Assembly (NCBI RefSeq): GCF_900185725.1
Contig: NZ_FYAU01000016.1
Location: forward strand, 124,001-188,000
Origin: Stappia sp. TSB10P1A
GTDB lineage: Bacteria; Pseudomonadota; Alphaproteobacteria; Rhizobiales; Stappiaceae
Reading direction: 5' to 3'
DNA length: 64,000 nt
Positions 35,497 through 45,800 of the stretch are shown here, piece by piece (within the stretch, counting starts at the first letter, position 1; each line of letters opens with the position of its first letter). Below the pieces are notes generated by a model. It ran no database searches. It was not told the DNA's origin and was given only the letters and a program-made list of their open reading frames with translations. A program made the translations under genes and the position numbers.

Positions 35497-36465
35497 ATGA
35501 TCGAACTCAGCCTCAACCGCAGGACGCTGCTGACCGGCGCCGCCGTCACCGCTCTTGCCGCCCCCGCCATCGTCTCCGGCAGCGTGCGCGTGCGCGCCGA
35601 AGCGCCGATGCTCGGCGCCGCCGGCCCCACCTTCAACCGCATCAAGCTCGGCGACTTCGAGGTCACCACCCTGCTGGACGCCGCGCGCGCGATGGACGGG
35701 CCGCATCCGATCTTCGGCGAGAATCAGGAGGCGGCGGCGGTCGCCGAACTGCTCGACGCGAACAACCTGCCGTCCGACAAGATGGTCAACGGCTTCACGC
35801 CGGTTCTCGTCAACACCGGCGCGCAACTCGTCCTCTTCGACACCGGCCTTGGCGGCGATGCCGGCACGCTGACCGCCCAGCTTGCCGCGGCCGGCTACAC
35901 GCCCGAGCAGGTCGACATCGTCGTGCTGACCCACATGCACCCGGATCACATCGGCGGGCTGATGACCGGCGATGCGCCGGCCTATCCGAACGCCCGCTAT
36001 GTCGCCGGTCAGGCCGAATACGACTTCTGGTCCGCCGAGGAGCGCCTGTCCGGGCCGACCGAGCGCGTCGCAACGCTGGTGCGCTCCAACGTGACGCCAT
36101 TTGCCGAAAACATGACCTTCATCGGCGACGGCGGCGAGGTCGTCTCCGGCATCACCGGCATCGACACGTCCGGCCACACGCCGGGGCACCTGTCCTTCCA
36201 TGTGGAGAGCGGCGGCAAGCGGCTGCTGATCTGGGGCGACGTCGCCAACCATTTCGTCGCCTCGATCCAGCGTCCCGACTGGCATGTCCGCTTCGACATG
36301 GACAAGGAGAAGGCGGCGGCGACCCGCAAGCGCGTCTTCGACATGGTCGCAGCCGACAGGATCCCGGTGACGGGCTATCACATGCCCTTCCCGGCGCTCG
36401 GCTATGTCCAGGCGAGCGGCGAGAGCTATCGCTGGCTGCCGGCCGCCTATCAGTTCGCTCTCTGA
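35497..36465 (+). CDS. Tat-exported MBL-fold metallo-hydrolase
   Basis: A 322-residue metallo-beta-lactamase-fold enzyme with a twin-arginine signal (LNRRTLLTGAAVTALAAPAI, RR at 8-9), so it is exported folded to the periplasm. The metal motif THMHPDH is at about 145-151, with FDTGLGG before it and SGHTPGH and WGDVANH after it. The substrate is unknown; relatives include lactonases and sulfatase-like enzymes. The ATG at 35497 has GGGAGGG nine bases upstream; an in-frame ATG at 35437 would hide the Tat signal behind 20 residues. Confidence 0.88.
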   Translation: MIELSLNRRTLLTGAAVTALAAPAIVSGSVRVRAEAPMLGAAGPTFNRIKLGDFEVTTLLDAARAMDGPHPIFGENQEAAAVAELLDANNLPSDKMVNGFTPVLVNTGAQLVLFDTGLGGDAGTLTAQLAAAGYTPEQVDIVVLTHMHPDHIGGLMTGDAPAYPNARYVAGQAEYDFWSAEERLSGPTERVATLVRSNVTPFAENMTFIGDGGEVVSGITGIDTSGHTPGHLSFHVESGGKRLLIWGDVANHFVASIQRPDWHVRFDMDKEKAAATRKRVFDMVAADRIPVTGYHMPFPALGYVQASGESYRWLPAAYQFAL

Positions 36466-37233
36466 GCAGACGCTCGCCGGCGCCCTTCGCCACCCCTTTG
36501 GCCCTCCCGGACGGCGCACCGCGCCGAGCCGGGGCGGGCTGGGGGGGCAGGACCGGCGGAAACGATGCACAGGCCGGCGCCTCGCCCACAGGCTGTCATC
36601 CCGGCCAAAGGCGAAGCCGGAGAGCCGGGAACCATTGGCACCCTCAGTGGGTGTTTGTCGCTCCACCCTCTCCTTGCGTCTTCCCGGGCGTCTTCCCGGG
36701 CAAGGCGCAGCGCCGAGCCGGGAGGACGAAGGAGGGGGCGGAGCGCGTGGAGGACCGCATGGGTGAGGCAATGCCGTGGGGGCACGGCGTGTCCTCGCAC
36801 CCGCTCCGGGAACGAATGGTCCCCGGCGCGCGCTTGCGCGCGGCCGGGGTGACGGACTGACCAAAAGGCGCGATCTCTCCTCACTCTGTAGCCCCAACCG
36901 ATCCCGTTCCGACCTCAGCGCTGCCACTGGGGCGGAAGGCAACAGCCCTCGCATCGGCCTGACATTTTCAACAATGCTTTATCTACCTAAGTAACACAAA
37001 GTATCTCATCCAATTTTCGCCCGATTCCCCTCATAACGGCGCGGCTTTTCTGCTCACATTCCGGTCACATCTTCGTTATGCCATGTTTTTTCCCCGAAAT
37101 AACCCTGCATACACCGCGGACGAGCCAAGATGGGCTTCCAGTTTTTGCCTCGTGGACGGCACGACGCCGCCACCGGCGCCAACAGACCAAGACCTGCGGC
37201 ACCGAATACTGAATGCTCACGGAGGCCAATATC
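36466..37233. repeat. Repeat-bearing intergenic region
   Basis: About 770 bases without a convincing gene. The first half carries hairpin repeats shared with the 39.6 and 53.5-54.4 kb regions: 36595-36650 (GTCATCCCGG followed by a CCGGGAACCATTGGCA tail), 36674-36724 (copies of TCTTCCCGGG) and 36816-36854 (CCCCGGCGCGCGC stem). The second half (about 36960-37090) is AT-rich and holds an inverted pair CATAACG (37034-37040) and CGTTATG (37074-37080) upstream of the EF-hand gene. Confidence 0.6.
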
Positions 37234-37467
37234 ATGAAGAAGTTGCTCATCGCCCTTGCGGCTCTGACCTTTTCCGGCTCCGCTTACGCTCAGGACACGT
37301 CCTTCGCGTCGGCCGATCTCGACCAGAGCGGCGACCTGACCTTCAGCGAGGTGATCGCCGTGCTGCCGAATGTCACCGAGGAGGCCTTCGCCGCCGCCGA
37401 TGCCGATGGCAATGGCGTGCTCTCCGAGGCCGAGTACACGGTCCTGCTCGAGAGCAGCGGCGGCTGA
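37234..37467 (+). CDS. Small exported EF-hand protein
   Basis: A 77-residue protein with a signal peptide ([19 protein letters not shown]) and two canonical calcium-binding EF-hand loops: [12 protein letters not shown] (28-39) and [12 protein letters not shown] (56-67). Both have acidic residues at positions 1, 3 and 12. It should bind calcium in the periplasm or outside the cell. GGAGG lies before the ATG at 37234, which is preferred to an ATG seven codons earlier. The partner is unknown. Confidence 0.82.
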   Translation: MKKLLIALAALTFSGSAYAQDTSFASADLDQSGDLTFSEVIAVLPNVTEEAFAAADADGNGVLSEAEYTVLLESSGG

Positions 37468-37623
37468 CACCGCTCCCTCTTCCTGCCCGGTCGCCCTGTT
37501 TCCCCTGCCGGAAACGGGGCGATCTGCCGTCTGCCCCCGACACGTCTCGCCTGCCCGCTTCCCAGGTCCATTTGTTCCTGTTATGTTCCGAGTATCGACA
37601 ACAGGGAACATCCGGGACCTCCC

Positions 37624-38763
37624 ATGGCCACTCCGGCACCGTTGCGCAGCACCATCCCCGATCCGACGGACGCCTCCGAGGAGGCGCTGTCGGCCAGCGT
37701 CAACGCCCATCGCGGCCGCGGCCGGGCCGCCGGCCTCAACATGGCCGGCCGCTACGAGCGCGAAAGCCGCGACAGTTTCGACGATGGCTGGGGCTCGCTG
37801 GACGACCTGCCGCCGCTCAAGACCCATGTGCAGGAAGAGCGGGCGCGCACCATCATCACCCGCAACGAATCGCCCGACATTTCCTTCGACCGCTCGATCA
37901 ATCCCTATCGCGGCTGCGAGCATGGCTGCATCTACTGCTTCGCCAGGCCGAGCCACGCCTATATCGGCCTGTCGCCCGGCCTCGACTTCGAAACCCGGCT
38001 GACCGTCAAGCCGAATGCCGCCGAGCTGCTGGAGCGGGAGCTGTCGCGGCCCGGCTACAGCCCGCGCACCATCGCCATCGGCACCAACACCGATCCGTAC
38101 CAGCCGATCGAGCGCGAGCGGAAACTGATGCGCGAGATCCTCGCCGTGCTCGACCGCTGCAACCATCCGGTCGGCATCGTCACCAAGTCGGCCCTGGTGC
38201 TGCGCGACCTCGACATCCTGGCGCCGATGGCCGAGCGCGGGCTGGTGCGCGTCGCCCTCTCCGTGACGACGCTGGAGCGCAAGCTCGCCCGCGCCATGGA
38301 GCCGCGCGCGGCAACGCCGGCCAAGCGGCTGGAGGCGATCCGCGGCCTGTCGCAGGCCGGCATTCCGACCTCGGTGATGGTCGCGCCGGTGATCCCGGCG
38401 CTGACCGATTCGGAGATGGAGAAGATCCTGGAGGCGGCCAGCGAGAACGGCGCCATCGGTGCCGGCTACATCCTGCTGCGGCTGCCGATCGAGGTCAGTC
38501 CGCTGTTCCGCGACTGGCTGCTGCGGCACCGGCCGGACAGTTTCCGCCATGTCATGAACCTCATCCGCTCGATGCGCGGCGGCAAGGACTACGATGCTGC
38601 GTGGGGCAAGCGGATGCGCGGCGACGGGCCCTATGCCAAGCAGCTCGCCAACCGCTTTGCGCTCGCCTGCAAGCGGCTCGGCCTCAACCGCAACCGCAAG
38701 CCGCTGGCAACGGATCTGTTCCTCCCCCCAACCGCCGGCGGCGTCCAGCTCCAGCTCTTCTAG
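37624..38763 (+). CDS. Radical SAM protein of the SplB/PA0069 type
   Basis: A 379-residue radical SAM enzyme. The [4Fe-4S] motif Cys98-x3-Cys102-x2-Cys105 lies in [19 protein letters not shown], preceded by [12 protein letters not shown]. The later [19 protein letters not shown] also fits the PA0069 family, which is related to spore photoproduct lyase. In non-sporulating bacteria its substrate is unknown, possibly damaged DNA. Residues 1-70 are a family-typical extension. The ribosome-binding site is weak. Confidence 0.88.
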   Translation: MATPAPLRSTIPDPTDASEEALSASVNAHRGRGRAAGLNMAGRYERESRDSFDDGWGSLDDLPPLKTHVQEERARTIITRNESPDISFDRSINPYRGCEHGCIYCFARPSHAYIGLSPGLDFETRLTVKPNAAELLERELSRPGYSPRTIAIGTNTDPYQPIERERKLMREILAVLDRCNHPVGIVTKSALVLRDLDILAPMAERGLVRVALSVTTLERKLARAMEPRAATPAKRLEAIRGLSQAGIPTSVMVAPVIPALTDSEMEKILEAASENGAIGAGYILLRLPIEVSPLFRDWLLRHRPDSFRHVMNLIRSMRGGKDYDAAWGKRMRGDGPYAKQLANRFALACKRLGLNRNRKPLATDLFLPPTAGGVQLQLF

Positions 38764-38882
38764 GCCTGCCGGTCCTTTGCCGGCCCCGGACGTCAGCCCG
38801 CCGGCCTGCGGCGGCCAATGCTTCGGTGCATTTCGCGAAGATTTCTGTTGCGCGTCGGCGCCGGCGCCGGAACGGTGGGCGC

Positions 38883-39545
38883 ATGGTCTTCGCGCTCTCG
38901 TCCACCCTTCAGCTTGCCCTGCCGGCCACGCTCGACCCGGCGGCCGAGCGGGAGCTCTCCCGCCGTTTCGACCGGCGGCTCGCCGGCATCGACGAGGCCG
39001 GCCGCGGCCCCTGGGCCGGTCCCGTCGCCGTTGCCGCCGTCATTCTCGACCACGCCGCGGTTCCGGACGGGCTCGCCGATTCGAAGACCCTCAGCGAGGC
39101 GCGGCGCGAACGGCTCTACGAGGAGATTCTCGCGACCGCCGCCGTCGCCGTCGCCCTCGCCTCGCCGCGCGAGATCGACGCCCGCAACATCCGCGCGGCA
39201 ACGCTGCAGGCGATGGCCCGCGCTGCCCGCGCCCTGCCGCTCGCCCCGCTCGCCTGTCTGATCGACGGACGCGACGTGCCGCCGGGCCTGCCCGCCCCCG
39301 GACAGGCGGCGGTGAAGGGCGACGGCCGCCTGCTCTGCGTCGCCGCCGCCTCGATCGTCGCCAAGGTCACCCGCGATCGGCTGATGACGCGGATGGACAG
39401 CCTGTTTCCCGGCTACGGCTTTGCCGGCCACAAGGGCTATGGCACCGCGCAGCATGCCGCCGCGCTTGCCCGCCAGGGTCCCTGCCCGCTGCACCGGCGC
39501 AGCTTCCGCCCGGTCGCCGTGGCGCTCGGCCTGCGCGAGGCGTAA
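38883..39545 (+). CDS. rnhB: Ribonuclease HII
   Basis: A 220-residue enzyme that cuts RNA in RNA-DNA hybrids and at single ribonucleotides. The N-terminal [19 protein letters not shown] holds the catalytic Asp-Glu pair. [32 protein letters not shown] and [12 protein letters not shown] complete the family pattern. The reading frame stays open far upstream, through the radical SAM gene, but homology begins near the ATG at 38883. Confidence 0.93.
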   Translation: MVFALSSTLQLALPATLDPAAERELSRRFDRRLAGIDEAGRGPWAGPVAVAAVILDHAAVPDGLADSKTLSEARRERLYEEILATAAVAVALASPREIDARNIRAATLQAMARAARALPLAPLACLIDGRDVPPGLPAPGQAAVKGDGRLLCVAAASIVAKVTRDRLMTRMDSLFPGYGFAGHKGYGTAQHAAALARQGPCPLHRRSFRPVAVALGLREA

Positions 39546-39869
39546 TGGACGCGCGCGACGCGCGCGCGCCCTGCGCCGCCATCCCGCATGCACGCCCCCT
39601 CCCGGCGTCCTCCCGGACGGCGCTCGCTCTCGCGCACCACCCCCTCCCCGCGTCATCCCGCACGCAGCGAAGCTGCAGATGCGGGATCGGAGAGCCGAGG
39701 GCGTTTGTGGAAATGCGTCACACCTGCCTCAGGCACCGTGCCTCCCCGGTCCCGGATCGTCGGCCTTCGGCTTCGTCCGGGAAGACGCAAGGAGAGGCCT
39801 CGGTAGAAAACGCAAGTCCGAAGGGGCCGCACCCGAACCCGGTCAACCTTCACGCCGCCCCAAACGAAA
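39546..39869. repeat. Composite dispersed repeat between rnhB and the atp operon
   Basis: This 324-base gap contains a composite element, 39651-39798. It has a hairpin arm beginning CGTCATCCCG, the box GGATCGGAGAGCCGAGGGCG, and an end piece GTGCCTCCCCGGTCCCGGAT running into TCGTCCGGGAAGACGC. The same pieces in the same order and spacing occur at 53535-53678. No gene is visible. Confidence 0.6.
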
Positions 39870-39890
39870 ACGGCCCCGCGAAGGGGCCGT
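39870..39890 (-). terminator. Rho-independent terminator of the atp operon
   Basis: ACGGCCCC (39870-39877), loop GCGAA, GGGGCCGT (39883-39890). On the minus strand the stem is followed by TTTTCGTTT. It lies 28 bases beyond the stop of the b subunit gene. Confidence 0.8.
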
Positions 39891-39917
39891 CTCGAAGCGG
39901 AATGGGAAGGTGCCGGC

Positions 39918-40397
39918 TCAGTTGAGGCGGGTCTTCACTTCCTGAATGCTCTTGGCGAGCAGGTCGTCGCCAACGCTGCCGGCGACCTTCTTGGCGAGGA
40001 TCGTCTCGGCGGCGGCCACCGCGATATCGGCGGCGCGCGAGCGCACCTCGGCGATCGCCTGGGCCTCGGCCTGGGCGATCTTGCGCTCGGCGGCCACGGT
40101 GCGGCGGGCGATCAGATCCTCCAGGGCCGCATTGGCCTCCAGCGTCAGGCGGTCTGCCTCGCGCTTGGCCTCGGCGACGATGCCCTCGGCCTCGCTCTCG
40201 GCCTCCTGGCGGCGGCGCTGGTAGTCGGCGAGCAGGGCCTGGGCCTCCTCGCGCAGACGGCGGGCGTCCTCGAGTTCCTTGCGGATCGTGTCAGCCCGCT
40301 TGTCCAGCGAGGACCCGACCATGCCGGGGACCTTCATGTAGACGATCAGCCCGAGAAAGATGACGAGGCCGACGAGAGCCCATGCAGAAGCGTCCAT
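39918..40397 (-). CDS. atpF: ATP synthase F0 subunit b
   Basis: A 159-residue peripheral-stalk subunit. One N-terminal membrane helix (about residues 5-24, WALVGLVIFLGLIVYMKVPG) is followed by a long charged coiled coil. It is the last gene of atpI-atpB-atpE-b'-b and sits 10 bases after b'. A terminator follows. Confidence 0.93.
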   Translation of the reverse strand: MDASAWALVGLVIFLGLIVYMKVPGMVGSSLDKRADTIRKELEDARRLREEAQALLADYQRRRQEAESEAEGIVAEAKREADRLTLEANAALEDLIARRTVAAERKIAQAEAQAIAEVRSRAADIAVAAAETILAKKVAGSVGDDLLAKSIQEVKTRLN

Positions 40398-40407
40398 CAG
40401 GCTGTCC

Positions 40408-40977
40408 TCACTTCATCGCCGTATCGACGGCCTTGTTGAGTTCGGTCGCGGTCGGCGCCTTGCCGATCAGGGCCTCGACCAGCTCGCTGGTGGTGTCGCG
40501 GGCGATCTCGCTGACGTTGCCCAGCGCGGCGGCCTTGACCTCGGCGATGCGGGCCTCGGCCTGCGCCAGCTTCTCGGAGAGACCCTTCTCGGTCTCCGCG
40601 CGGCGACGGTCGATGTCGGCCTTCAGCTTCTCGCGGGTGTCCAGGGCGATCTTATGCGCGTTGTTGCGAGCCTCCGCCAGCGCCTGCTCATAGGCGGCGA
40701 TCGCGGCGTTGCTCTCGTCGTTCAGGCGGTTCGCCTCGGCGATGTCGCCGGCGATCCGGTCGCGGCGATCCTCCAGGATGCCGCTGAGGCGCGGCAGCGC
40801 CACCCTGGTCATGATCCAGTAGAGCACGCCGAAGGTTATCGCCAGCCAGAGAAGCTGCGATGCGTAGGTCGCCCCGTCGAAAGGAGGGAACGTGCCGACC
40901 GAATGTTCGTCGGCCGGGATCTCGATGACAGCGTGGGTAGAGCTATCGTGTTGGGTCTCGGCGCCGGTCGTGGCCAT
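40408..40977 (-). CDS. atpF2: ATP synthase F0 subunit b'
   Basis: A 189-residue second b-type subunit, which forms a heterodimeric stalk with b in alphaproteobacteria. It has a longer polar N-terminus (about 45 residues), one membrane helix (ASQLLWLAITFGVLYWIMT) and a coiled coil with many Ala, Glu and Arg residues. The ATG at 40977 has GGAG six bases upstream, so the eight codons before it are excluded. It follows atpE. Confidence 0.92.
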   Translation of the reverse strand: MATTGAETQHDSSTHAVIEIPADEHSVGTFPPFDGATYASQLLWLAITFGVLYWIMTRVALPRLSGILEDRRDRIAGDIAEANRLNDESNAAIAAYEQALAEARNNAHKIALDTREKLKADIDRRRAETEKGLSEKLAQAEARIAEVKAAALGNVSEIARDTTSELVEALIGKAPTATELNKAVDTAMK

Positions 40978-41087
40978 TATCATCTCCAATGCCGCAGCCA
41001 TGCACGCATCGCGGCTTGCGCGAAGCGCCGGCCGGGCGCGTCATGCCCCCGGCCGGAGAATTTGCGTCGCTGACGCAATCCGACGTC

Positions 41088-41315
41088 TTAGACGGCGAAG
41101 AGCAGGAGAAGGGCGACGAGAAGCGAGAAGATGCCGAGCGCCTCGGTCACGGCGAAGCCGAAGATGAGGCGGCCGAACTGGCCATCGGCGGCAGACGGGT
41201 TGCGCAGGGCGCCCGACAGGTAGCTGCCGAAGATATTGCCGAGGCCGAGAGCGGTACCGGCCATGCCAAGGCAGGCGAGACCCGCACCGATGTACTTTGC
41301 TGCTTCAGCTTCCAT
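41088..41315 (-). CDS. atpE: ATP synthase F0 subunit c
   Basis: A 75-residue proteolipid with two membrane helices joined by the polar loop [15 protein letters not shown]. Glu58 in [11 protein letters not shown] is the proton-carrying carboxylate of the c ring. Its helix 1 has the GxGxG-type packing pattern. It lies between atpB and b'. Confidence 0.95.
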   Translation of the reverse strand: MEAEAAKYIGAGLACLGMAGTALGLGNIFGSYLSGALRNPSAADGQFGRLIFGFAVTEALGIFSLLVALLLLFAV

Positions 41316-41393
41316 GACACTAGCTCCTTGAGGTGAGATTGCAGCGACGTAACGACGGCCCCGCCTTATTGCGGGGCCGAACCAAACTGACTC

Positions 41394-42152
41394 TTAGTGG
41401 CTCGGATGCAGGGCATCGTTGAGGTACATGCAAGTCAGAACCGTGAAAACATAGGCCTGCAGGAACGCCACCAGGAATTCCAGGCCGGTCAGCGCGACGG
41501 TCATCGCCAGCGGCAGGATCGAGAACACCGGACCCATGATGCCGAGGCCCTCGGCCGCGATCAGCGAGGTGACGAAGCCGGCGAAGACCTTCAGCGTGAT
41601 GTGGCCCGCCAGCATGTTGGCGAACAGACGAACCGACAGGCTGACCGGGCGCGACAGGAACGAGATGATCTCGATCGGCGTCACCAGGATGTACAGCACC
41701 GGCGGCACCCCGGCCGGGGTGAACAGCTTCAGGAACTTCGCGCCGTGCTTGGCGAAGCCGTAGACCATCACCGTGCCGATCACCAGCATCGCCAGGGCGA
41801 AGGTGACGATCAGGTGGCTGGTGACGGTGAAGAAGTAGGGGAACATGCCGATCAGGTTGGCGATCAGCACGAACATGAACAGCGAGAACACCAGCGGGAA
41901 GAAGCGCATGCCCTCGTTGCCGGCGGCATTTCTCAGCGTGTTCGCCACGAATTCGTAGGACATTTCCGCGACCGACTGCCAGCGCCCCGGAACGAGCCCG
42001 CGCCCGCTGGTCGACAGGATCAGGAAGGCCGCGACGACCGCCGTGGTCGCCACCATGAACAGCGAGGAATTGGTGAAGGAAAGATCGAGGCCGCCGACCT
42101 CGATCGGAACGAGCTTGGTGATCTTGAACTGCGAGATCGGATCGTTCGCCAC
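41394..42152 (-). CDS. atpB: ATP synthase F0 subunit a
   Basis: A 252-residue membrane subunit that forms the proton half-channels with the c ring. The helix 4-5 region [20 protein letters not shown] contains the essential Arg. [20 protein letters not shown] is the final helix. The start is GTG, supported by GAGGGG about seven bases upstream. It lies between atpI and atpE. Confidence 0.95.
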   Translation of the reverse strand: MANDPISQFKITKLVPIEVGGLDLSFTNSSLFMVATTAVVAAFLILSTSGRGLVPGRWQSVAEMSYEFVANTLRNAAGNEGMRFFPLVFSLFMFVLIANLIGMFPYFFTVTSHLIVTFALAMLVIGTVMVYGFAKHGAKFLKLFTPAGVPPVLYILVTPIEIISFLSRPVSLSVRLFANMLAGHITLKVFAGFVTSLIAAEGLGIMGPVFSILPLAMTVALTGLEFLVAFLQAYVFTVLTCMYLNDALHPSH

Positions 42153-42232
42153 CGGGTCAGCCCCTCGTCTAGCGGTCGCATGACATGCCGGCGCGCGAAC
42201 CCGTCGCGAACCGGCCTGAATTCAGCTTCGAA

Positions 42233-42595
42233 CTATCCGTCGCGCGACCCGTCATGCGGCTCGGCCACCAGACCGGCGGACCGCAAGACGTTCAGCACGC
42301 CCGCGACAAAGCCCAACAGGAGGAAGACGATCAAGCCCCAGGGGCTCGTCCCGAACCCCTTGTCGATCATCCAGCCGATGGCAGCCCCTACCAGAACGCC
42401 GGCGACGAACTCCGTCGACAGCTTCATGGCCTGAGCATACCCCTGTCCCGTGCCCGAGGACGACCCGCTTTTCGGCCCTTCGGCCTGCGTCGCCTTTTCC
42501 TCGAGCGCCCGTGCCAGCCGGCTTCTTCGCTCGGACAGTTCCGCTTCCGTTGGCCGCAATCCGCGCGAACCCGGTTCGTCCTCGTCGGGAGACAT
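42233..42595 (-). CDS. atpI: AtpI/AtpZ-family ATP synthase accessory protein
   Basis: A 120-residue protein: a polar N-terminal half, then two membrane helices (about 62-82 and 88-108) with the family motif EFVAGVLVGAAIGWMIDKGF and WGLIVFLLLGFVAGVLNV. It helps c-ring assembly or magnesium supply in the atp operon, which it heads. AGGGGA lies eight bases before the ATG. The AT-rich stretch at 42690-42730 probably includes the operon promoter. Confidence 0.9.
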   Translation of the reverse strand: MSPDEDEPGSRGLRPTEAELSERRSRLARALEEKATQAEGPKSGSSSGTGQGYAQAMKLSTEFVAGVLVGAAIGWMIDKGFGTSPWGLIVFLLLGFVAGVLNVLRSAGLVAEPHDGSRDG

Positions 42596-42810
42596 CGCTA
42601 AAGTCCCCTTTCCCGATACGCTCCGGCGCAGGTCGCCGACCCCTGGAAGCCGGGCGCACCATAGTCGGCGCCCCTGCCCCTGTCAAGAACACGCAAAAAA
42701 CCTTCAAGCCCCTGTAATATCACATCTTTCATGGCAAAAGACGCCCTGCGTCGAACTGTCCGGGAGCCGTCTTCGCAAGACCGTGCTGCATTGCACGGCG
42801 CGGGAGGCGC

Positions 42811-45800
42811 TCACACCGCCTCGCGAAACCGCTCCGCGGTCTGCAGATCGACGGACACGAGCTGCGAAACCCCGCGCTCGGCCATGGTGACGCCGAACAG
42901 GCGGTTCATCCGCGCCATGGTGATCGGGTTGTGGGTGATCACCACGAAGCGGGTGGCGGTGCTGCGGGTCATCTCGTCCAGGAGGTCGCAATAGCGCTCG
43001 ACATTGGCATCGTCGAGCGGCGCGTCGACCTCGTCGAGCACGCAGATCGGCGCCGGATTGGTCAGGAACACGGCGAAGATCAGCGCCATCGCCGTCAGCG
43101 CCTGCTCGCCGCCCGACAGCAGCGTCATGGTCTGCGGCTTCTTGCCCGGCGGGCGGGCGATGATCTCGAGGCCGGCGTCGAGCGGGTCTTCCGCATCGAC
43201 CAGTTGCAATTCGGCCGTGCCGCCGCCGAACAGATGGGTGAACAGGCGCTGGAAATGGCCGTTCACCGTGTCGAAAGCCGACAGCAGGCGCTCGCGCGCC
43301 TCGCGGTTGATGTTGGAGATCGCTCCGCGCAGCCGCTTGATCGCCTCGATCAGGTCGTCGCGCTCGCTGATCAAGGTGCCCCGCTGGCCCTCGATCTGCG
43401 ACAGTTCCTCCTCGGCGCGCAGGTTGACGCCGCCGAGCCGCTCGCGCTCGCCCTTCAGCCGCTCCACCCGCCGCTCGATGCCGTCCGGATCGGGCAGCGG
43501 CGCGCCCTCCCTCAGCCCGGCCAGTCCCGGCAGGGCGGAGACGGCGACTTCCAGCGTCTCGTCGATTCGCGCCTCGATCTCGCTCTTGCGGCTCGATGCG
43601 GCGGCCAGCCGTTCCTCGGCGCGGATGCGCCGCTCGCGCGCCTCGCCCAGCATCGCCAGCGCCTGATGCGCCTGCTGGTCGGCCTCGCGCTGTTTCGCCT
43701 CGGCGGTGGCGAGCGCGTCGTCGGCGGCGCGGCGCGCCTCCTCGGCGGCCGAAATCTCCCCGAGCAGCGCCCGGCGCTTCAGCTCGATGTCCTCCGGCGC
43801 CTCCATCAGCGCCATCCGCTCGTCCTCGGCGGCGGCGATGCGTTCGCCCAGCACCTCGATCTGCTGGCGGGCGCCGGCCGCGCGGGCGATCCAGCTCGCC
43901 CGTTCGCGGGCGATCGCCTCCATCCGGCGGCGGCGCAGATCGCTCTCGCGCGCCAGACCATCGGCGGCGGCCTGTTCGCGCGACAGCGCCGCGCGCGCTT
44001 CCGCCGCTTCCGCCCGCGCCGCGTCGATCGCGCCCTGCAATCCCTCGCTGCCGGAAATCTCCTCCAGCGCCGCCGCGGTCATTTCCGCCGCCTCGCGCGC
44101 CTCGGCCAGATCGCCGGCGAGCCGCTCCACGGTGGCGCGCAGGCCCGCAAGCCGCGCCTCGGCCTCGGCATGGGCGCGCTCCAGCCGCAGCACCTCCTGG
44201 CGCGCCGCATCGGCGGCCGCGCGGGCCGCGCGTACCTCCTGGCGGGTCCCGTCCTCGGCATCGGCCGCCATGCGCAGCGCCGCCTCGGCGGCCGCGAACG
44301 CCTCGCGCAAGGCGTCCATCCGCTCGGCAGCCGCGGCGATCTCCAGGTCCAGCGCCGCCAGCCGGTTCTTGCGGGCAAGGCGCTGCGCCGCCGCCGTCGG
44401 CGCATCGGCGGAAACCACAAAGCCGTCCCAGCGCCAGACGGCGCCGGCACGGCTGACCAGCCGCTGGCCGGGCCTGAGCTGCCGCATGAGACGCTCCGCG
44501 TCGCCCTCCTCGACAAGGCCGATCTGGGCCAGCCGCCGCGCCAGCGCCACTGGGGCCCGCACCACCAGCGACAAGGGTCGGCAGCCCTCGGGCAGCTTCG
44601 GATCGGCGGCGAGTACCTCGCCGTCCGCGGCCTCCGCGCTCCAGCGCATCGGTGCCTCGCCGCCCACCGGCGCGTCGAGATCCTCGCCGAGCGCGGCGCC
44701 CAGCGCCGTCTCGAAGCCCGGCTCCACCGTCATCGCCTCGACCACCGCCGGCCATTCGCCGGCCTGTCCGGCGGACAGAACCTCATTGAGCGTGCGCGCT
44801 TCCGTTTCCAGCCGCGACAGCGCCGCCTCCGCGTCGCTGAGCGGCTGGCGCGCGGCCTCGACGGCGGCGCGGCGGGCGCGGGTGCGCTCTTCCGTCTCCA
44901 GCACCCGCTCTTCGGCGAGATCCAGCCGGCCTTCCGCGTCGAGCAGCGCCTCGCGGCCCATTTCCAGCGCCGGCGCGCCCTCGATATCCGCCTCCAGCGC
45001 CACCACCTGCGCTGCCGCCTCGCCATGCTGGGCAAGGAGCCGCTCGGCCCGCTGGACCGCCGTGCGATGCGCCTCCTCGAGCTGCCGCCGCCGCGCGACG
45101 ATGCCGGCCTGTTGCTGGGTCAGCGCCGACAGCCGCTCCTCGGCCGCCGCGACCAGTTCGCCCGCCGCCGCCACCGCGAGCCGCGCCTCCTCGGCGCGTT
45201 CCTCCTGCGACAGGTCCTCGCCGCGCAGCTCTTCCTCTTCCTCGGCGAGCAGCGACAGGTGCTCGTCGTTCTCGCCGACCAGCGCCTGTTCGCGGGCGAT
45301 GTCCTGCTGGAGCTGCTGCAGGCGGCCGGAGAGGTCCGACAGGCGCTCGCGGATACGGCGCTCCTCGCCGTCCAGCTCGTTGCGGGCAATGACCAGCCGC
45401 TGCACCGCCGCCCCGGCGCGGGCCGAGGCCTCGCGCATCTCCGGCACCTTGTGGGCGGAGATCGCCTGGTTCTTCGCCGCTTCCGCCTGGGCCAGCGCGA
45501 CCAGCCGCACCCCCTCCTCGGCTTCCGCAAATTCGGCCTCCGCCGCCTTCAGCCTGTCGCGGCAGTCGAGCCAGCGCAGGTAATAGAGCCCGGCCTCGGC
45601 CGAGCGGATCTCGGCGGAGAGGTTGCGGAAGCGGCTCGCCTGGCGGGCCTGGCGGCGCAGGTTGTCGAGCTGGCCGTCGATCTGGACGAGAACGTCCTCC
45701 AGCCGGTCCAGGTTCTGCTCGGCGGCGCGCAGGCGCAGCTCCGCCTCGTGGCGGCGCGAATGCAGGCCGGAAATGCCGGCGGCCTCTTCCAGGATCTGGC

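Noticed and set aside
36404-36954. Several overlapping open frames in both directions in the 36.5-kb gap
   Set aside because: They run through hairpin repeats, lack ribosome-binding sites and have Arg/Pro/Ser-biased composition without motifs.
37083-38882. N-terminal extension of RNase HII by 600 residues
   Set aside because: The extension is the out-of-frame shadow of the EF-hand and radical SAM genes; homology begins at 38883.
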